Positions 1 to 10,958 of a stretch of DNA of 64,000 bases are shown here, one piece after another (the first letter of the stretch is position 1; each line of letters starts with the position of its first letter). The translations under genes and the position numbers were made by a program. The notes beneath the pieces were generated by a model. It made no database searches. It worked only from the letters and a program-made list of their open reading frames with translations, and was not told the DNA's origin. The DNA comes from Hyphochytrium catenoides (lineage: Eukaryota > Sar > Hyphochytriomycetes > Hyphochytriales > Hyphochytriaceae), in NCBI GenBank assembly GCA_900088475.1, contig FLMG01000335.1:62001-126000 (forward strand). The letters run 5' to 3'.

Positions 1-1219
1 TTTAGTGGACAAGTGCAGAAAGATTGCATGACCAAAACGTTAGGGTATGACTCTGTGGACTCACATCCGGCGCACTACAAAAGACAGAAAGAGCACAGGA
101 AGCGCTATAGACAGCAACCGCCATAGACAGCGCGAGAAGTCAGAGGAATGAAGTGAAACATTGCAGGAGACTTCGCTCAACCAGAATGGCATATAAGCCA
201 TAGACGCGCATACAGTTAGGCGTGTTGAATCAATGGAGGTAAAATGGCAAGTGAGGACCTCACTCAGCTAGGAGAGTGGAGAGACTTAGTGAGAGAGCAC
301 TGCTCCAGGTAGATAACAAAGAAAGGTATTTCAAGGGGTTAAAGGAAGGCTTCTGCAGGCTGACATGGATAGCTTGGAAGGAGGAATTGAGCAGCAGTCG
401 TCGTACATATTCCACTTTCTTCACCAAGGTTCCCACTGGCACTTTGATTATAACGTCCTCTCCGGCTTTTCCTCTCTTGTCATCACCCTGCCCATTCTTG
501 CCAGGTTTCGCATTATATCGATAGCGAGTGCGGCCTAACCCACTGACGTGCTGGTCGGCTTGAAGGATTATGCTGCCGCCCTTTCCACCGTGACCACCAT
601 TGGCTCGTATTTTACCAGGTCCGACCACTTCGCGAATGGATAAAGAGAAGTGCGGTTAGAGCTCTCAGCAGTGAATAGCAGAGGATGACGAAGACAAGAA
701 AGAGATGATCTTCCTGAGATCTCATTGAGTCATCCAAAGGATGGGGGTCGTCTCTGTCTTTTACCTTGGTAACTCTCACAGCCATCACCCCCATGCCCTG
801 CCTTCAGGCTTAGTCTGATCGTGTCAACAAACTTCCGCTTAGACGCAGCTCTGCTATAAGAGATCTTATTCCTCTTCCTATTCCTCTATGAAACGAAAGA
901 TGAGCAGTTAGAGGGTTCCTGGAAGCCCTATAGCGAAAAAGATTGGAGTTCCAACTTAGGTTGCTAAGAAGTTTTGCCACGACTCCGGGGCACGGTATTC
1001 CGGTGAAAGAACACTTTGCTTCCTCACCTCTTCCTGGACATCGATAGGCTCACCAACAGAAGGATCCAGCGTGTGCAAAGTTGGTGAATCTTCGGTTGAC
1101 AGTAGACGTGCAAATATTAAGCTACGTTTGGCAGGATAGCGATTAAGGAGACTTGGCGCGAGAGCAGGTCCATGCCATCGGCCAGGCGCTATTCGCAGTC
1201 CTCCTATAAGAGTCATCAT
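1..1219 (-). CDS. Obg-family GTPase, probably mitochondrial (5' part; runs off the left edge)
   Basis: Obg GTPases bind the large ribosomal subunit and help its assembly. Two exons carry the glycine-rich Obg fold: about 765-850 encodes FVDTIRLSLKAGHGGDGC and 407-627 encodes GGHGGKGGSIILQAD and later VPVGTL. The intron between them (628-764) is GT-AG and phase 1, and the joined text reads through the fold without a break. An ORF at 956-1219 starts with an Arg-rich, acid-free stretch typical of a mitochondrial presequence and probably supplies the N-terminus. A donor near residue 80 would join it in phase, but that join is a guess. The G domain is not seen and should lie beyond position 1; positions 1-400 hold at least one pyrimidine-tract acceptor but no certain exon. 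MTG2 or GTPBP10 would be the human counterparts; I cannot tell which. Confidence 0.7.
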
Positions 1220-1269
1220 CCAAACGCCGCCCAGTACAGAGGGTGGGAGCTGTGGGTGAGGACTTTGGG

Positions 1270-1419
1270 TTATTTGTACCCCTTCTTACGCTTGAGGTCA
1301 CTGCAAGCTGTCCGGTTGGCCAAATCGCCACCTTGAAGGAAGGGGATGCCTAATGCCCGAACTTTTCTCTCAAGTATAACGCCATCTGGAGAGTGAGAGG
1401 CTTTGACAATGGGTACAGA
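1270..1419 (-). CDS. C-terminal exon of an unidentified basic protein
   Basis: After a TTAG acceptor, 50 codons are open and end in TAA. The product starts SVPIVKASHSPDGVILERKV and ends in the basic tail DLKRKKGYK. I do not recognise the family. Upstream on the same strand (1420-2030) all frames contain coding-looking pieces, including a possible start near 2024 followed by a very basic stretch, but I could not join them with consistent phases. The gene lies just upstream of the Obg start and diverges from RPN6, whose ATG is at 2082. Confidence 0.4.
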   Translation of the reverse strand, partial: SVPIVKASHSPDGVILERKVRALGIPFLQGGDLANRTACSDLKRKKGYK

Positions 1420-2081
1420 CTAAAGGCCTTTTAGCCGTAGACGCTCTCAGAAGGCAAGGCTTAGCGGCTGTGGCTGTCAACTGTGTGCTGCTTGCTGCCT
1501 GAGCCACTTGAGTCTCAGTTTCTTCTGCAGATTCTGAGCTTCGCATATCTCGTCTTCCAGCCATCAAGCTGGAAAGCATCATTAATCCTGTTGCTGCTGA
1601 AAACCTGCGGAAATAGAGCCGGTAACGGTATTCCTGCGAGAATGTGGTGAATAACTCCGCTGAAACTACGTCCTGTCTCTCAACATACAGTGAAGAGCAG
1701 GTAAACATAGATCGGATTTCCCACACCTTTCGTAGGGTGATTACCTCTATTGGCGCGGTTACTCAATAGAAAAGGCAAGTGGGTGACCTGACGGAAGGTG
1801 TGTCAGATGAGGCTTAAAGGCAAACCGCCCTTTTGCCTGAATTTGCGCCCGGATCTTTTACGAAGAGTTTGCGGAGAGAAGCCAAAGGATTTCTGCAGAT
1901 CTTCGAACAGCTTCACGAAGATTCGTTTCTCTCCGACATCGGCTCGATCTACCGCCCCCATACGGCACCCCAAGCTTTTGTCTTTCTTTCCTATATTCCT
2001 TTCTTATACCTGGTCTCGCCATTAGCGTTGGATAAGAAGCTGGAGTGAAGTACTAGTGGCTTACTGAAAGCCTGTAGAGCT

Positions 2082-5055
2082 ATGGGAGGACCTACTGCCC
2101 CAGCGAACATGGAGGTTGAGGAGACTTCAGTAGAGCCTGAGGTGCATCCCTTGAAGGCTAAATTTGAGGCAGGCGAAGAGGTGCAGGATGTGCATCCTGC
2201 TCAAGCTATGCAGATCTACCGAGAGATTATTGATGATGGTATCTTTATCGATGTCGGTTTGATGAAACTGCTCCTTAACTGACCAGAATATCGCGTCGTG
2301 CCCATGTGTTGCCTAGTAGAAGACAAATCAGAAGCGGTCCAGCGCATCAAGGAGCAGTCTATATACCGACTGGCACAGCTTTTATCCAAGGAAGGGTGAG
2401 ACACACGTGACGATAAAGAGCTTCATGATCCATCTAAACGTCTTTGCCAACAGCAACGGACAGAAGCTGAAGACGCTCTTGCATGAGCTCCGACCATTCT
2501 TTGCTGCAATTCCCAAGGCAAAAACCGGAAAAATCGGTAGGCTCTGCGTGCTGAACATTCTTATTGTCGATTCCGACTGGTGCATGCATAGGCTGAGAGC
2601 GCTGATCGACGGCTGTTCGATGAGTTCGCTTGTACCTTTCTTAAGAAATAGTTTGGTTTCTCCTAGTGTCATAACCCAAGCCGTTATGAGTTGGTGGCTG
2701 CATTGGCTCTTACACTTTGTCTCCTTGCTGCTCACACCGCACTATTTACCTAGTGCGAACTGTTATCGATATCGTGGCAAGGATCCCCGACAGCCGAGAT
2801 TTGCAGATTGAGCTCTGCTTAGATAGCATTGAGTGGTGTACGGCCGAGAAACAGACGTTCCTGCGCCAGCGCATTGAGGGCAAGCTTGCATCTCTGTAAG
2901 TAGGCTCTAGAGAAATGTCAGCACTGGGAGGAAGGAGAGAGCCGAGACATCTACAGAACTGGCACCAAGCATGAAGCTTAGCTGGGCTCTCACCCTTCTA
3001 TAACTTTATCTGTCTCCGCCCTGTAGCTACTTTGATAGCAAGAGATACCACCAGGCGCTTGATTTGGTCAACAAGTTGATTCGCGAGATAAAAAAGCTCG
3101 ACGACAAACAGCTGTTGGTAGAGATCCACCTTCTAGAAAGTAGAATCCATCACGCGCTAAGGAACCTTCCTAAAGCAAAGGTAACAGAAACAACCCAGCT
3201 AGAGAGGGAGAAACGATAGGAAACGTGGTTTGCGGGTTTTGCTGTCTTTCGGAGGCTCTACTGATGGCTTAGTCTCCACCTGCACTCACCAAAAGTACCC
3301 ACTATACTCGCTTAACTGCACCTGTCCGAGTGTATCTACAGTACCCTTCCTCCTTTTATTTAGTACTTCTGAATGATCAACCACATCCTCTGACATCAAA
3401 GCGGGTCTGCATCATGTCCATTTTAATAACCTTTTCGTTGTCCTATGTCACTACCTCTAATACTTCCCCGACTAGGCTGCCTTAACAGCCTCCAGAACAG
3501 CAGCCAACGCGATCTATGTGACTCCGAGAGTTCAGGCCCAAATTGACAAGACGTCTGGGACCCTTCATTCTGAAGAAAAGGATTATAAGACTGCATACTC
3601 CTACTTCCTGGAGGTAAGTGCTACTTAGGCAGGCAATGAAATATGCTGGGAGAAGGGCAAGGTTGCTTAGGTTTATGCGGACTCTGCGAGAGAGAAATCA
3701 GGTAGCTTGTCTTTAGTCTCAAAGGAGGGTAGCGGATCTGGAGCTGATAGTACGTCTGAGTAGTTCACAGTCCATGCATTGGGGTTTGTACAGTTTTCGC
3801 GATTTAGCTGGCTAGATCCTTTGACCATTCAGGTGTCTATATGATGCCCACACAGTCCTTGCTTGAGCTTGAGTTTCTTACCCCTATCAGGCTTATGAAG
3901 CCTTTAGCCAGATGGACGACCCCGAAGCTCCACTTTGCCTCAAATACATGCTACTCTGCAGAGTTATGAACAACGAGGTAGGTAGGGGGGGGAGAGAGAG
4001 TGTGGGTGAAGGGCGGCCAAAGCAGCTTGCCCGAAAGACACAAAGTATGAGTTATTTTCAGCCTCCTGTTACTCTTTTGCGGCGTCCAGCTTTTTCGCTG
4101 CAGCTATAGGCACTCTTTACGCCTTATGAGCCTCTCTTTGACAGTATGATATCATCCGCCCTGTAGGCCTCTGAAGTAAATGCTATTATCAATGGCAAGG
4201 CTGGTTTAAAGTATTCTGGTAAGGACCTCGAGGCACTTAAGGCAGTGGCAAATGCCTCGGTGAAGCGTTCTCTGGAGGAATTTGAGGCTGCCACCAAGGA
4301 GTATCATAAAGGTAGGCATCGTAAACCAGCAATGGCACCATTTGTCAAGGCTCCTTTAGAGAGAGGTTTCCATCGTTAGACGCATTGACGTCTTTTTGTT
4401 CTCCCCTAGAACTGGTTGGAGACGATCTTATTGGACGTCATCTGGCTGAACTGTACGAGCAGCTTCTGGAGGCAAACCTAACAAAGATTATTGAGCCTTT
4501 CTCTTGTGTTGAGATCCAGCACGTCGCAGATCTAATCAAGCTTCCAGTTGGGCGCATAGAGACGAAGTAAGTAACAACCAGAAGTAACAAAGAGCTGGTG
4601 TGAGGAGCCTTTATGATGTCTTCATTCTACCTTTTCCTTATTGGACGCGTTTCTTGGGTGCACTGAACTTCCAGCTGTTTTAACCTAGACGCAAATGCTA
4701 TTGTTCAGTTACCAATCTCTTCAGTACGTCCATGGCAGGAAACAGTTTATCTCTGAACATTTGCCGGTGATCCTCGTAGGTTATCTCAAATGATCCTAGA
4801 CAAGAAATTCCATGGCATCCTGGAACAGGGTAAAGGCCAATTGATTATCTATGATGAGCCACCTCGCAATGTAAGTTCCACGTTGGAACACTATATGATG
4901 TACACCAGCAGCACCTGTTCTAACACTCGTAACTCATTGTTCTATCGCCTACTCTCACTGAGCAGAAGACCTACACTTCAGGTCTTGAGGTCATTAGCAA
5001 TGTCGGAAAGGTAGTGGATAGTCTGTTCCGCAAGACAGAGCAACTGCAGCACTAA
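2082..5055 (+). CDS. RPN6: 26S proteasome lid subunit RPN6/PSMD11
   Basis: RPN6 is the lid subunit that clamps the 20S core to the regulatory particle. Eleven exons join in phase: 2082-2238, 2317-2395, 2454-2536, 2754-2895, 3027-3180, 3476-3613, 3891-3977, 4167-4311, 4410-4566, 4780-4870 and 4966-5055. They give 440 residues; human PSMD11 has 422. Family landmarks in order are [50 protein letters not shown] and [10 protein letters not shown], then the PCI region [19 protein letters not shown] and [17 protein letters not shown], and the C-terminal helix ending [14 protein letters not shown]. The start is the first ATG in frame and precedes a short acidic leader. All introns are GT-AG. Confidence 0.96.
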
Positions 5056-5258
5056 GCGTTAAGGATTGACGCTAGGACCTAGCTTCCGCGGATACTCAGC
5101 CACTAAAGCAGAAGTATAGCATAGCAAGAACTGCATCTTTATTCATTTGGCAGTTCCGGATACTGAGTGCTGACTTCGCTCACCATGTGCCAGTACGAGA
5201 GTTAGACGAGGTCTCTGCAGACAAGCGATAGTACAAGAAATAAATACTATTGGAGAAA

Positions 5259-6422
5259 TCAAAGCGTCCCTTCTGCCTCCCAGATCTCATTAAGGATATC
5301 CACCATTTGAGGAAGAGGAACTGGCTCTGGGAGAAGACCGTTGCTATCTGCAGAGAAAACAGCGCTGATCACTGCCTCCACATTCAAGGACTTTGCCAGC
5401 CTGCATTGAGCAAGAAGAGTGTGAGGCAGTCGGAGAATACCAGCTTCTGCCAAGATGAGAACGAGTCTTCAGAGCTGAAAGACAAACTAGAAGTCGAACG
5501 CCGTTGAGGGCTGTAAAACCCCTGTGGCAGTCTTACCGAGGCTGGGCGGGAGGTGCCGAAGGATCTCCTTGCAGCCACTTTCTTCTTTGCTCTTCCCACC
5601 GTCTAAGACCTAGTATGGAAAGGGCGGGGGCTTGAGCGTGAATCATTTTATGTAAAGCGAGCTCGGAATGACCAAAATGTTAAAAAGCTTGCGGGAGATA
5701 CCTTCATTCACGAACTCTTCCCTATATGAGGAAGTGGATGTGATGCTGTCCTCTATGTACGAGGATGAAGACTGTCGGCTAGGTTCTAGACTCACGGAGC
5801 CTAGGAGGGCCGTCAAACAGTGAGACATTTTCTACCTGACTGGCTGGTAAACGTCACTTGGTTCTATGCCATATCCCCGATACTGATAGCCCTCAGACTG
5901 TTAGTCAGTTAGTCCATTCTTCGCCAATACTTTTGCTCGGGCCAGTCCTAACCTGATGCTTGGGCTATCACGGAACGGCTTCTACTTCATTTGTGCTAAC
6001 TACGGGAATGGGGTCTGTTCCCTTTCTCTTCTTTCTAGCATTCTGTCCTCTGCCGCTAACACAGAGCTTGGTCCTACCTTTGTCGCTGCTTTCCATCCTA
6101 ACTGTTCTGCCTCTTGTCCGGCGCCTGTGCCTAAACTGACTTAGCTGACGAGCCCCGTAGTTTCCCGTCTTGTTATTAATCTTTCCAGTGACAGTGAAGT
6201 TACTACCATCTCGTCAGCAGAGACAATCAATGAGGTGCTTACCAGTGGATACACAGGAGATCTGAGTGAGGCCTGGCCCTGCCGCGAGAGATTGCGAATA
6301 AAACCTAACTGCTGACTATGGGTCATTCTCAGCAAGTGTGCAGCGAAACGGAACGGCGGCTTTCCATTGGTTTGAGTATCACTGACACCCACAGGAGCAA
6401 GAGGGCCTGGTTTTGGAAGAAG
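5259..6422 (-). CDS. Unidentified multi-exon protein (3' part)
   Basis: Three stretches look like real exons. 6243-6422 is a 60-codon block, open from a CTTACAG acceptor to a GTAAGC donor, with an HLLRMTHSQQLGFIRNL core. 5537-5609 encodes VLDGGKSKEESGCKEILRHL. 5259-5446 joins it in phase and ends the protein with ADSNGLLPEPVPLPQMVDIL and a TAA. Between 5610 and 6242 there is a Ser-rich block (5700-5828) and a basic block near 6060-6130 whose phases I could not settle. The 5' end may reach an ATG at 7518, where a short ORF is followed at once by a GTGAGC donor. I recognise no domain. The last exon converges on RPN6 with only about 200 bases between stops. Confidence 0.4.
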
Positions 6423-7598
6423 CTGTAAGGTACAGGCATCACCAGCAGTAGCACGACAGCAACGACGCCAGTCTCACTGTTCAGTCAATGGAGTTTCATA
6501 GCATGGAAAGAGGTCGAGATGGGGGAAGAGAAGGAAAAGAAAGAAGAACATCCAAGATCCTACCGCTCACATGGGTTGGAGAATAGAAAGAGGCAGGGGA
6601 GGATTTCGTTTCAGTAGCCTACCTCTGCCTGGTGGATGAAAATCGATCAATCACAAGCTCCTTTCCATCTGAGGCAACTCCGATCAATAAGGCAGAGCTG
6701 GTCTTGCATTGAAGAGATGACCCTCGCGTGGAGAAGAAAGTATCTCAAGGCCCAGAGATGTGGGCAAGCACGGAGGAGAGAAGTGCAAATGAGCTCAAGT
6801 CAAGAAAGGTGACTCTGTCTCTAAAGATGGCAGGCTTCGTTATGCCAAAGTTGACTATTATATAGGTCAACGGCGGTAAATTTATAGAATGACAAAAACC
6901 TTTCAGTCAAAGCTCCACCTTAACCTCGAGTCTTTTATATTTAGCATGTCAATGACGATGGAAGCTGAGGTTGCGAACAGTTATTGACATGTAAAATAAC
7001 ACGGGCCCTTGTAGTGTTGACAGTTCATGGTCCGTAGAAAATGTTGCTCGATGATGATGATTGTCCCTCTTCCCCTCCGTCCTTGTGGTGTGCGCTACAG
7101 GCTGTGAAGGCCCTACTAGCGCTACTATGTCTAACGAGATCGAACCGTAGCGCAAGAGGACGAACTGCGCATGGTCAGTCACTTGCTACTTTAATGAGCA
7201 AAGCGTAACTGTGTGGTGCTGACAAATAGGTTTATCTTCCATTGAATCCTTAACGGGGATATGATGGCCAAGCAAGTGAGCGAGCACCATCGTTATATTT
7301 GCAGGTTAGACTTTCGGATTGTTATAGCATCAGGTGCTGGGTATGGTTTGCCAAGCCATGCGGAAAGTTCTAAGCCATAAAGCGCAAGGGTACCATCGAA
7401 AGCTGTGGGCTCTTTGGCACGCCGAGACTATGGCATAACTACCACCAGTTCCTTTCAATTTTCTTCTCTTCTTCCTTGGTTGCCGCTCACCAGCAATCAA
7501 AATGTGACACCGCTCCACTCTTAAATAAACAGATAGAGCTTAGTACACTGTCTCATCCCCATTAGTGTCTCCAGTCACTACCAGCGGCTTAGGATCAG
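6423..7598. other. Unresolved stretch, no firm gene
   Basis: This lies between the putative 60-codon exon ending at 6422 and the HYPK stop. Short minus-strand ORFs at 6949-7182 and 7330-7518 have no recognisable similarity. The second begins with ATG and soon reaches a GTGAGC donor, so it could be the first exon of the minus-strand gene at 5259-6422. I see no tRNA, repeat or long ORF. Confidence 0.4.
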
Positions 7599-8185
7599 TT
7601 AGACCTTCAAAAGCTGCTGAAGAGCCACCTTCAAGCTTCCTTGCGCTTCTCTTAACTTCCTCTCTGCCACGGCTTCGCTGACTTGGAATTCCCTAACGAT
7701 GAGGCTGATGTCTTCCTTCTCCACCTTGACAGCTGCCAATTCACGCTCTCTGGAAGAAAGAGAAGTGCGAAGTAAGCAAGAGCAAAACAAAAATCACTTT
7801 GAGCACAAAAAATGGTTTGAACAACATTCCGCTTCTCCGTTGGGAAAGCGTATCCAGACATGAGAGGTCCAAGCGTAACAACGACACTTCAGGGATGCAG
7901 GAGAATGCCTGACCGTTTCCTCTCGGCTTCCCGTTCAGCTGCATCTGCCTCCCGAAGCGCTGCGAGGGCTGCCTTGACCTTTGTTTCGTCCATTTGTTTC
8001 TCTTCAACATAATCCGTAACCTTCTCTAAGGACTTCGCTGATTCTGCCTCTGCCTTGCTTGCCTGCTCCTCGGGCACTTCCTCGGTATCTTCCTCCTCCG
8101 CAACCTCGGCATTCTGCTTAGCAGGAGGTTCCTCTGACGTAGGGTTATCCTTTGCCTTCTGCCCCTTTGTCTTCTTTGACGGCAT
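7599..8185 (-). CDS. HYPK: HYPK-like chaperone (NatA-associated, NAC/UBA-type C-terminus)
   Basis: HYPK binds the NatA N-terminal acetyltransferase at the ribosome and shields nascent chains. Two exons, 7914-8185 and 7599-7749, join in phase across a GT-AG intron to give 140 residues; the human protein has about 130. The N-terminal half is low-complexity and charged, rich in Glu, Ala and Lys, with the signature EKVTDYVEEKQMDETKVKAA. The C-terminal half is the UBA-like three-helix fold, seen in KVEKEDISLIVREFQVSEAV and ending LKVALQQLLKV. The start is the first ATG, MPSKKTKGQK. It diverges from the OCIA-like gene. Confidence 0.9.
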
Positions 8186-8929
8186 AGTTCGTTAGGTCGG
8201 TATCGTCTTCGAAGAGCTAAATGTGGCACTCAGAGCAGTCCAAGTTTGTAAGTAGAACTAGGTAGAGGTTTGTTACGTCGGTCGCGGGCGATTGTCGGTG
8301 CTAAATGGGCCTCTTTGTCAGCAGTCTCTTTGTCGATAATGCAGTACAGGGATCTACAAGAGCCTCTGTACCTTGTGCTTGTCTGAGGATATAGAATGGC
8401 AATCCCATCGCCCGACCACCTGGGACCGCCGCTGGGATAAGGCAAGACAAGAAGATCAGCGCTCAAAAGAAGGCTCCGAAACTCAGGAAAGCCCCATAAC
8501 CAAAGCCAATAGTAAGCTGGTGGTATTTATTCCGAAGAACGTACACGTTATGCAGCTTCATTATGAATATCAATACTATTATTTGGGACTTTTGGGATCT
8601 GAACAAAATGTTAGCGCTTCATCAGCACTTTCGACGTCAGAAAGCCTTCGTTGCCGAGCTGCAGAACACGATCGTCAGACTTCTCTCTCCTCGCTCCTCC
8701 TTCCTTCTTCATCTCAAGAGGCTCATTGTCAAGCAAGGGCATCATCTACCCGCAGACCAATCCTCTTCATTCACTGAGCGCAAAGAGGAAGTTCAGGCGG
8801 AGCGGATGGACGAGGTGTGGAAAGCTTAGGTCTGATATAGATAGGGAAGGCTGCTCTGCTCTCTGAACCCTGAAGGCACAGTCATAAGGGCCTCTGTGGG
8901 ACAACAATTGCCCATCGCTGCAGAGTAGG
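8186..8929. other. Divergent promoter region with a possible small plus-strand gene
   Basis: The 744 bases between the HYPK start and the next plus-strand start hold one plausible small ORF, 8563-8829 (+), 88 codons. It has an aromatic N-terminus (IIWDFWDLN), a helical basic middle and a charged C-terminus. A second plus frame at 8373-8777 is also open but Ser/Gln-rich and less convincing. I recognise neither. The 8563 ORF would end only 100 bases before the OCIA-like gene, so it could also be an upstream exon or leader of that gene. Confidence 0.3.
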
Positions 8930-9501
8930 ATGGTAGTGAGGATAGGAGACTATGAGCTGACGCCGGAGGAAGCTATCTGGTTTAAGCAGGCCAAGAACCA
9001 GATGATAACGATGGTGTACGTCTGTGCTAGCAAACGCTGCTGTCATGTACCATACACCATCATGTTGGCCTTGTTCTTTGCTAAAGTCCCTAAGTCACGG
9101 ATTGCCTCCATTTGATACCTACTTCTCTCTCTCCTCGGATCGCAGGTCTGCTTGTTCTCTTATTGGTAGCGCTGGAACATTTGGTCTCACATGTAAGAAC
9201 CCACCCTGCTATCATTGATTGGAACCTGTGTGCGGGTTGACGATCTCTCAGCCTATGTGGTTCCGTCTAACGAAACCTATCGTCTATGCGTCCAGACAAC
9301 CGCCCCTACATTCCGATGCGTTATCGCTTTGGTCTTATGCTAGGCGTCGGTATCCTGGCGGGAACCTTGTGCGCCAGACATACATATAAGCAAGCAGTGT
9401 CCAAGCTGTTAGAGCTGCCTGATGAAGACTCCCCTATAGCATCGGAACTACGAAGACTTGCAGTCGAGAAGAGTATTGGCCGGAAGGCGGATTCAATCTG
9501 A
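8930..9501 (+). CDS. OCIA-domain-like small membrane protein
   Basis: OCIA proteins are small double-spanning proteins of mitochondria and endosomes that help assemble membrane complexes. Exons 8930-9015, 9146-9192 and 9296-9501 join in phase (donor GTACGT, then GTAAGA) to give 112 residues. There are two hydrophobic segments, MITMVSACSLIGSAGTFGL at about residues 24-42 and FGLMLGVGILAGTLCA at about 55-70. After them come HTYKQAVSKL and SPIASELRRL, which match the OCIA pattern of a polar helix followed by SPLGxxLR. The assignment rests on this layout, not on strong identity, so a different two-helix membrane family is possible. The first ATG is used; the N-terminus is short and acidic, without a presequence. 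Confidence 0.5.
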
Positions 9502-10958
9502 AGTACTTTCTCTGCCGTGCCTCCTGCACCATCGGCTACTACTCTGTTCGGGCAGCGGAACGGGTCTCAGCCGTTCGTGGTATGCCCATCTGCCATGTAC
9601 CACCAAAGCTCTGTACACGTTGGAAGGAAGCTAAAGCTTCTTTGGAAGGCTTAGGTCGCTTTTCAAAGAGTGACGGGATAATAGACAGAAGAAAGACCTT
9701 AGAAGCCGATGCAGCCAAGGGAAGCCAGGGTTACTGGTTCCGCTCACCCTCGACAGTTATCCAGACTTCTGACGCGGTGCGGTGCAGAAGTTGCTAGTCG
9801 CCAGGCCAGCAGTAATGCCTGCCCTCAACAAGCGATAACATGGAAAGTGCAGTTTTCCTGCCTTTCCGGCACATAGTTAATATAGCAGCTCCTTTTTGCA
9901 GTTCCACCTGCAGTTTTCCTGCCTTTCCGGCACATAGTCAATATAGCAGCTCCTTTTTGCAGTTCCACTCCTTCAGTTGGGAGCTTGTTGTCAGGATCAA
10001 GATCTGTCGTCTTGGGTCCCAATCTATGCAAGACCAGCTAATGATGCCTATGTCCAGTAGTCTCCCAGCTAGGAGAACTAGAAATGCGACTGACAACGTA
10101 GCACTGTAGATTGATACTATGCCATCTTCGCAGCAATCTTGAGCCAGAGAGGTCACCCAATTGGGGGTCGTTGCTGAGGCTGATGAAGAGACTTATGGAT
10201 TGAGCTCTTGGTTTGAGCCCTATAAGCAGCCGATAAGAAGGTTGACAAATGGAGAAAGAAGGGAGCCTACAGGCCGTCTCTCCTGGACGTCAACACCTTA
10301 AGATAGTGGACGCCCAGGAACAGCGTGCACCTTCTTCTTTCGAGTTTCGAGTCGGCTACTTCTTTCAGTCAGCAGCAGCAGCTCCCGCCCCTTCCAAAAG
10401 CTGATAATCCTCCTTCCTCTCACGTAGCAGCACCCCAGCCCCCACCTTCTGCTTCGTCGGCCTGGCCCGATCGATGCTGCTGCGAGGATGGATCCGTTTC
10501 TATGAGGAAGGAGGAAAGGGATCACTATCGGTTTGCGGCTCCGCTCCTCAATAACACACAGAATGTCCAGAATCCTATCATCCTCTGTATGGGACGCAGA
10601 GGAAGAAGATCGCAAGCCAGGAGTTACGTAGAAGCAGTCGATATAGAGCTTCCTATCACTGCCATCACTCTTCTTCTCCATCGTCATGGCTCTCCGCTCT
10701 CCATACCTCGCTGGAACATATGTGGAGAGGTGCATCATCATTAATAACACTCAATACCAAGACTGGCTACCTTTAATGGGCTAGGTGTCTTATAGCTCTT
10801 GCCGCTGCTTCATCTTAAAGCTCATGGCAATCTGAGCCATCAGCTTCCTATTCCACAGATCTAGTTCCGCCACTTTGCTGAGGGGTTTAGATCTTTCGCC
10901 TAACCCTTAAGTCCTCGCTCTGGTGAAGACCGAGACTCGCTCTATCCCGAGGGTGACG
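9502..10958. other. Gene-poor stretch with ORFs open on both strands
   Basis: No gene can be assigned between the OCIA-like stop and the hydrolase start. At 10298-10750 both strands are open: plus 10325-10744 (Gln/Pro-rich, then ordinary sequence) and minus 10298-10750 (basic). Splice signals do not decide between them. The plus frame VDAQEQRAPSSFEFRVGYFF just upstream of a CAG run also looks coding but hits stops soon after. The stretch includes the 61-bp tandem duplication listed separately. Confidence 0.35.
9849..9968. repeat. 61-bp tandem duplication
   Basis: Two head-to-tail copies, 9849-9909 and 9910-9968, share the core TTTTCCTGCCTTTCCGGCAC and the end TAGCAGCTCCTTTTTGCAGT. They differ at one base inside (TTAA versus TCAA). 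The unit begins and ends near GCAGTT, so the junction is itself a short repeat. It lies outside any confident gene. Confidence 0.9.
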
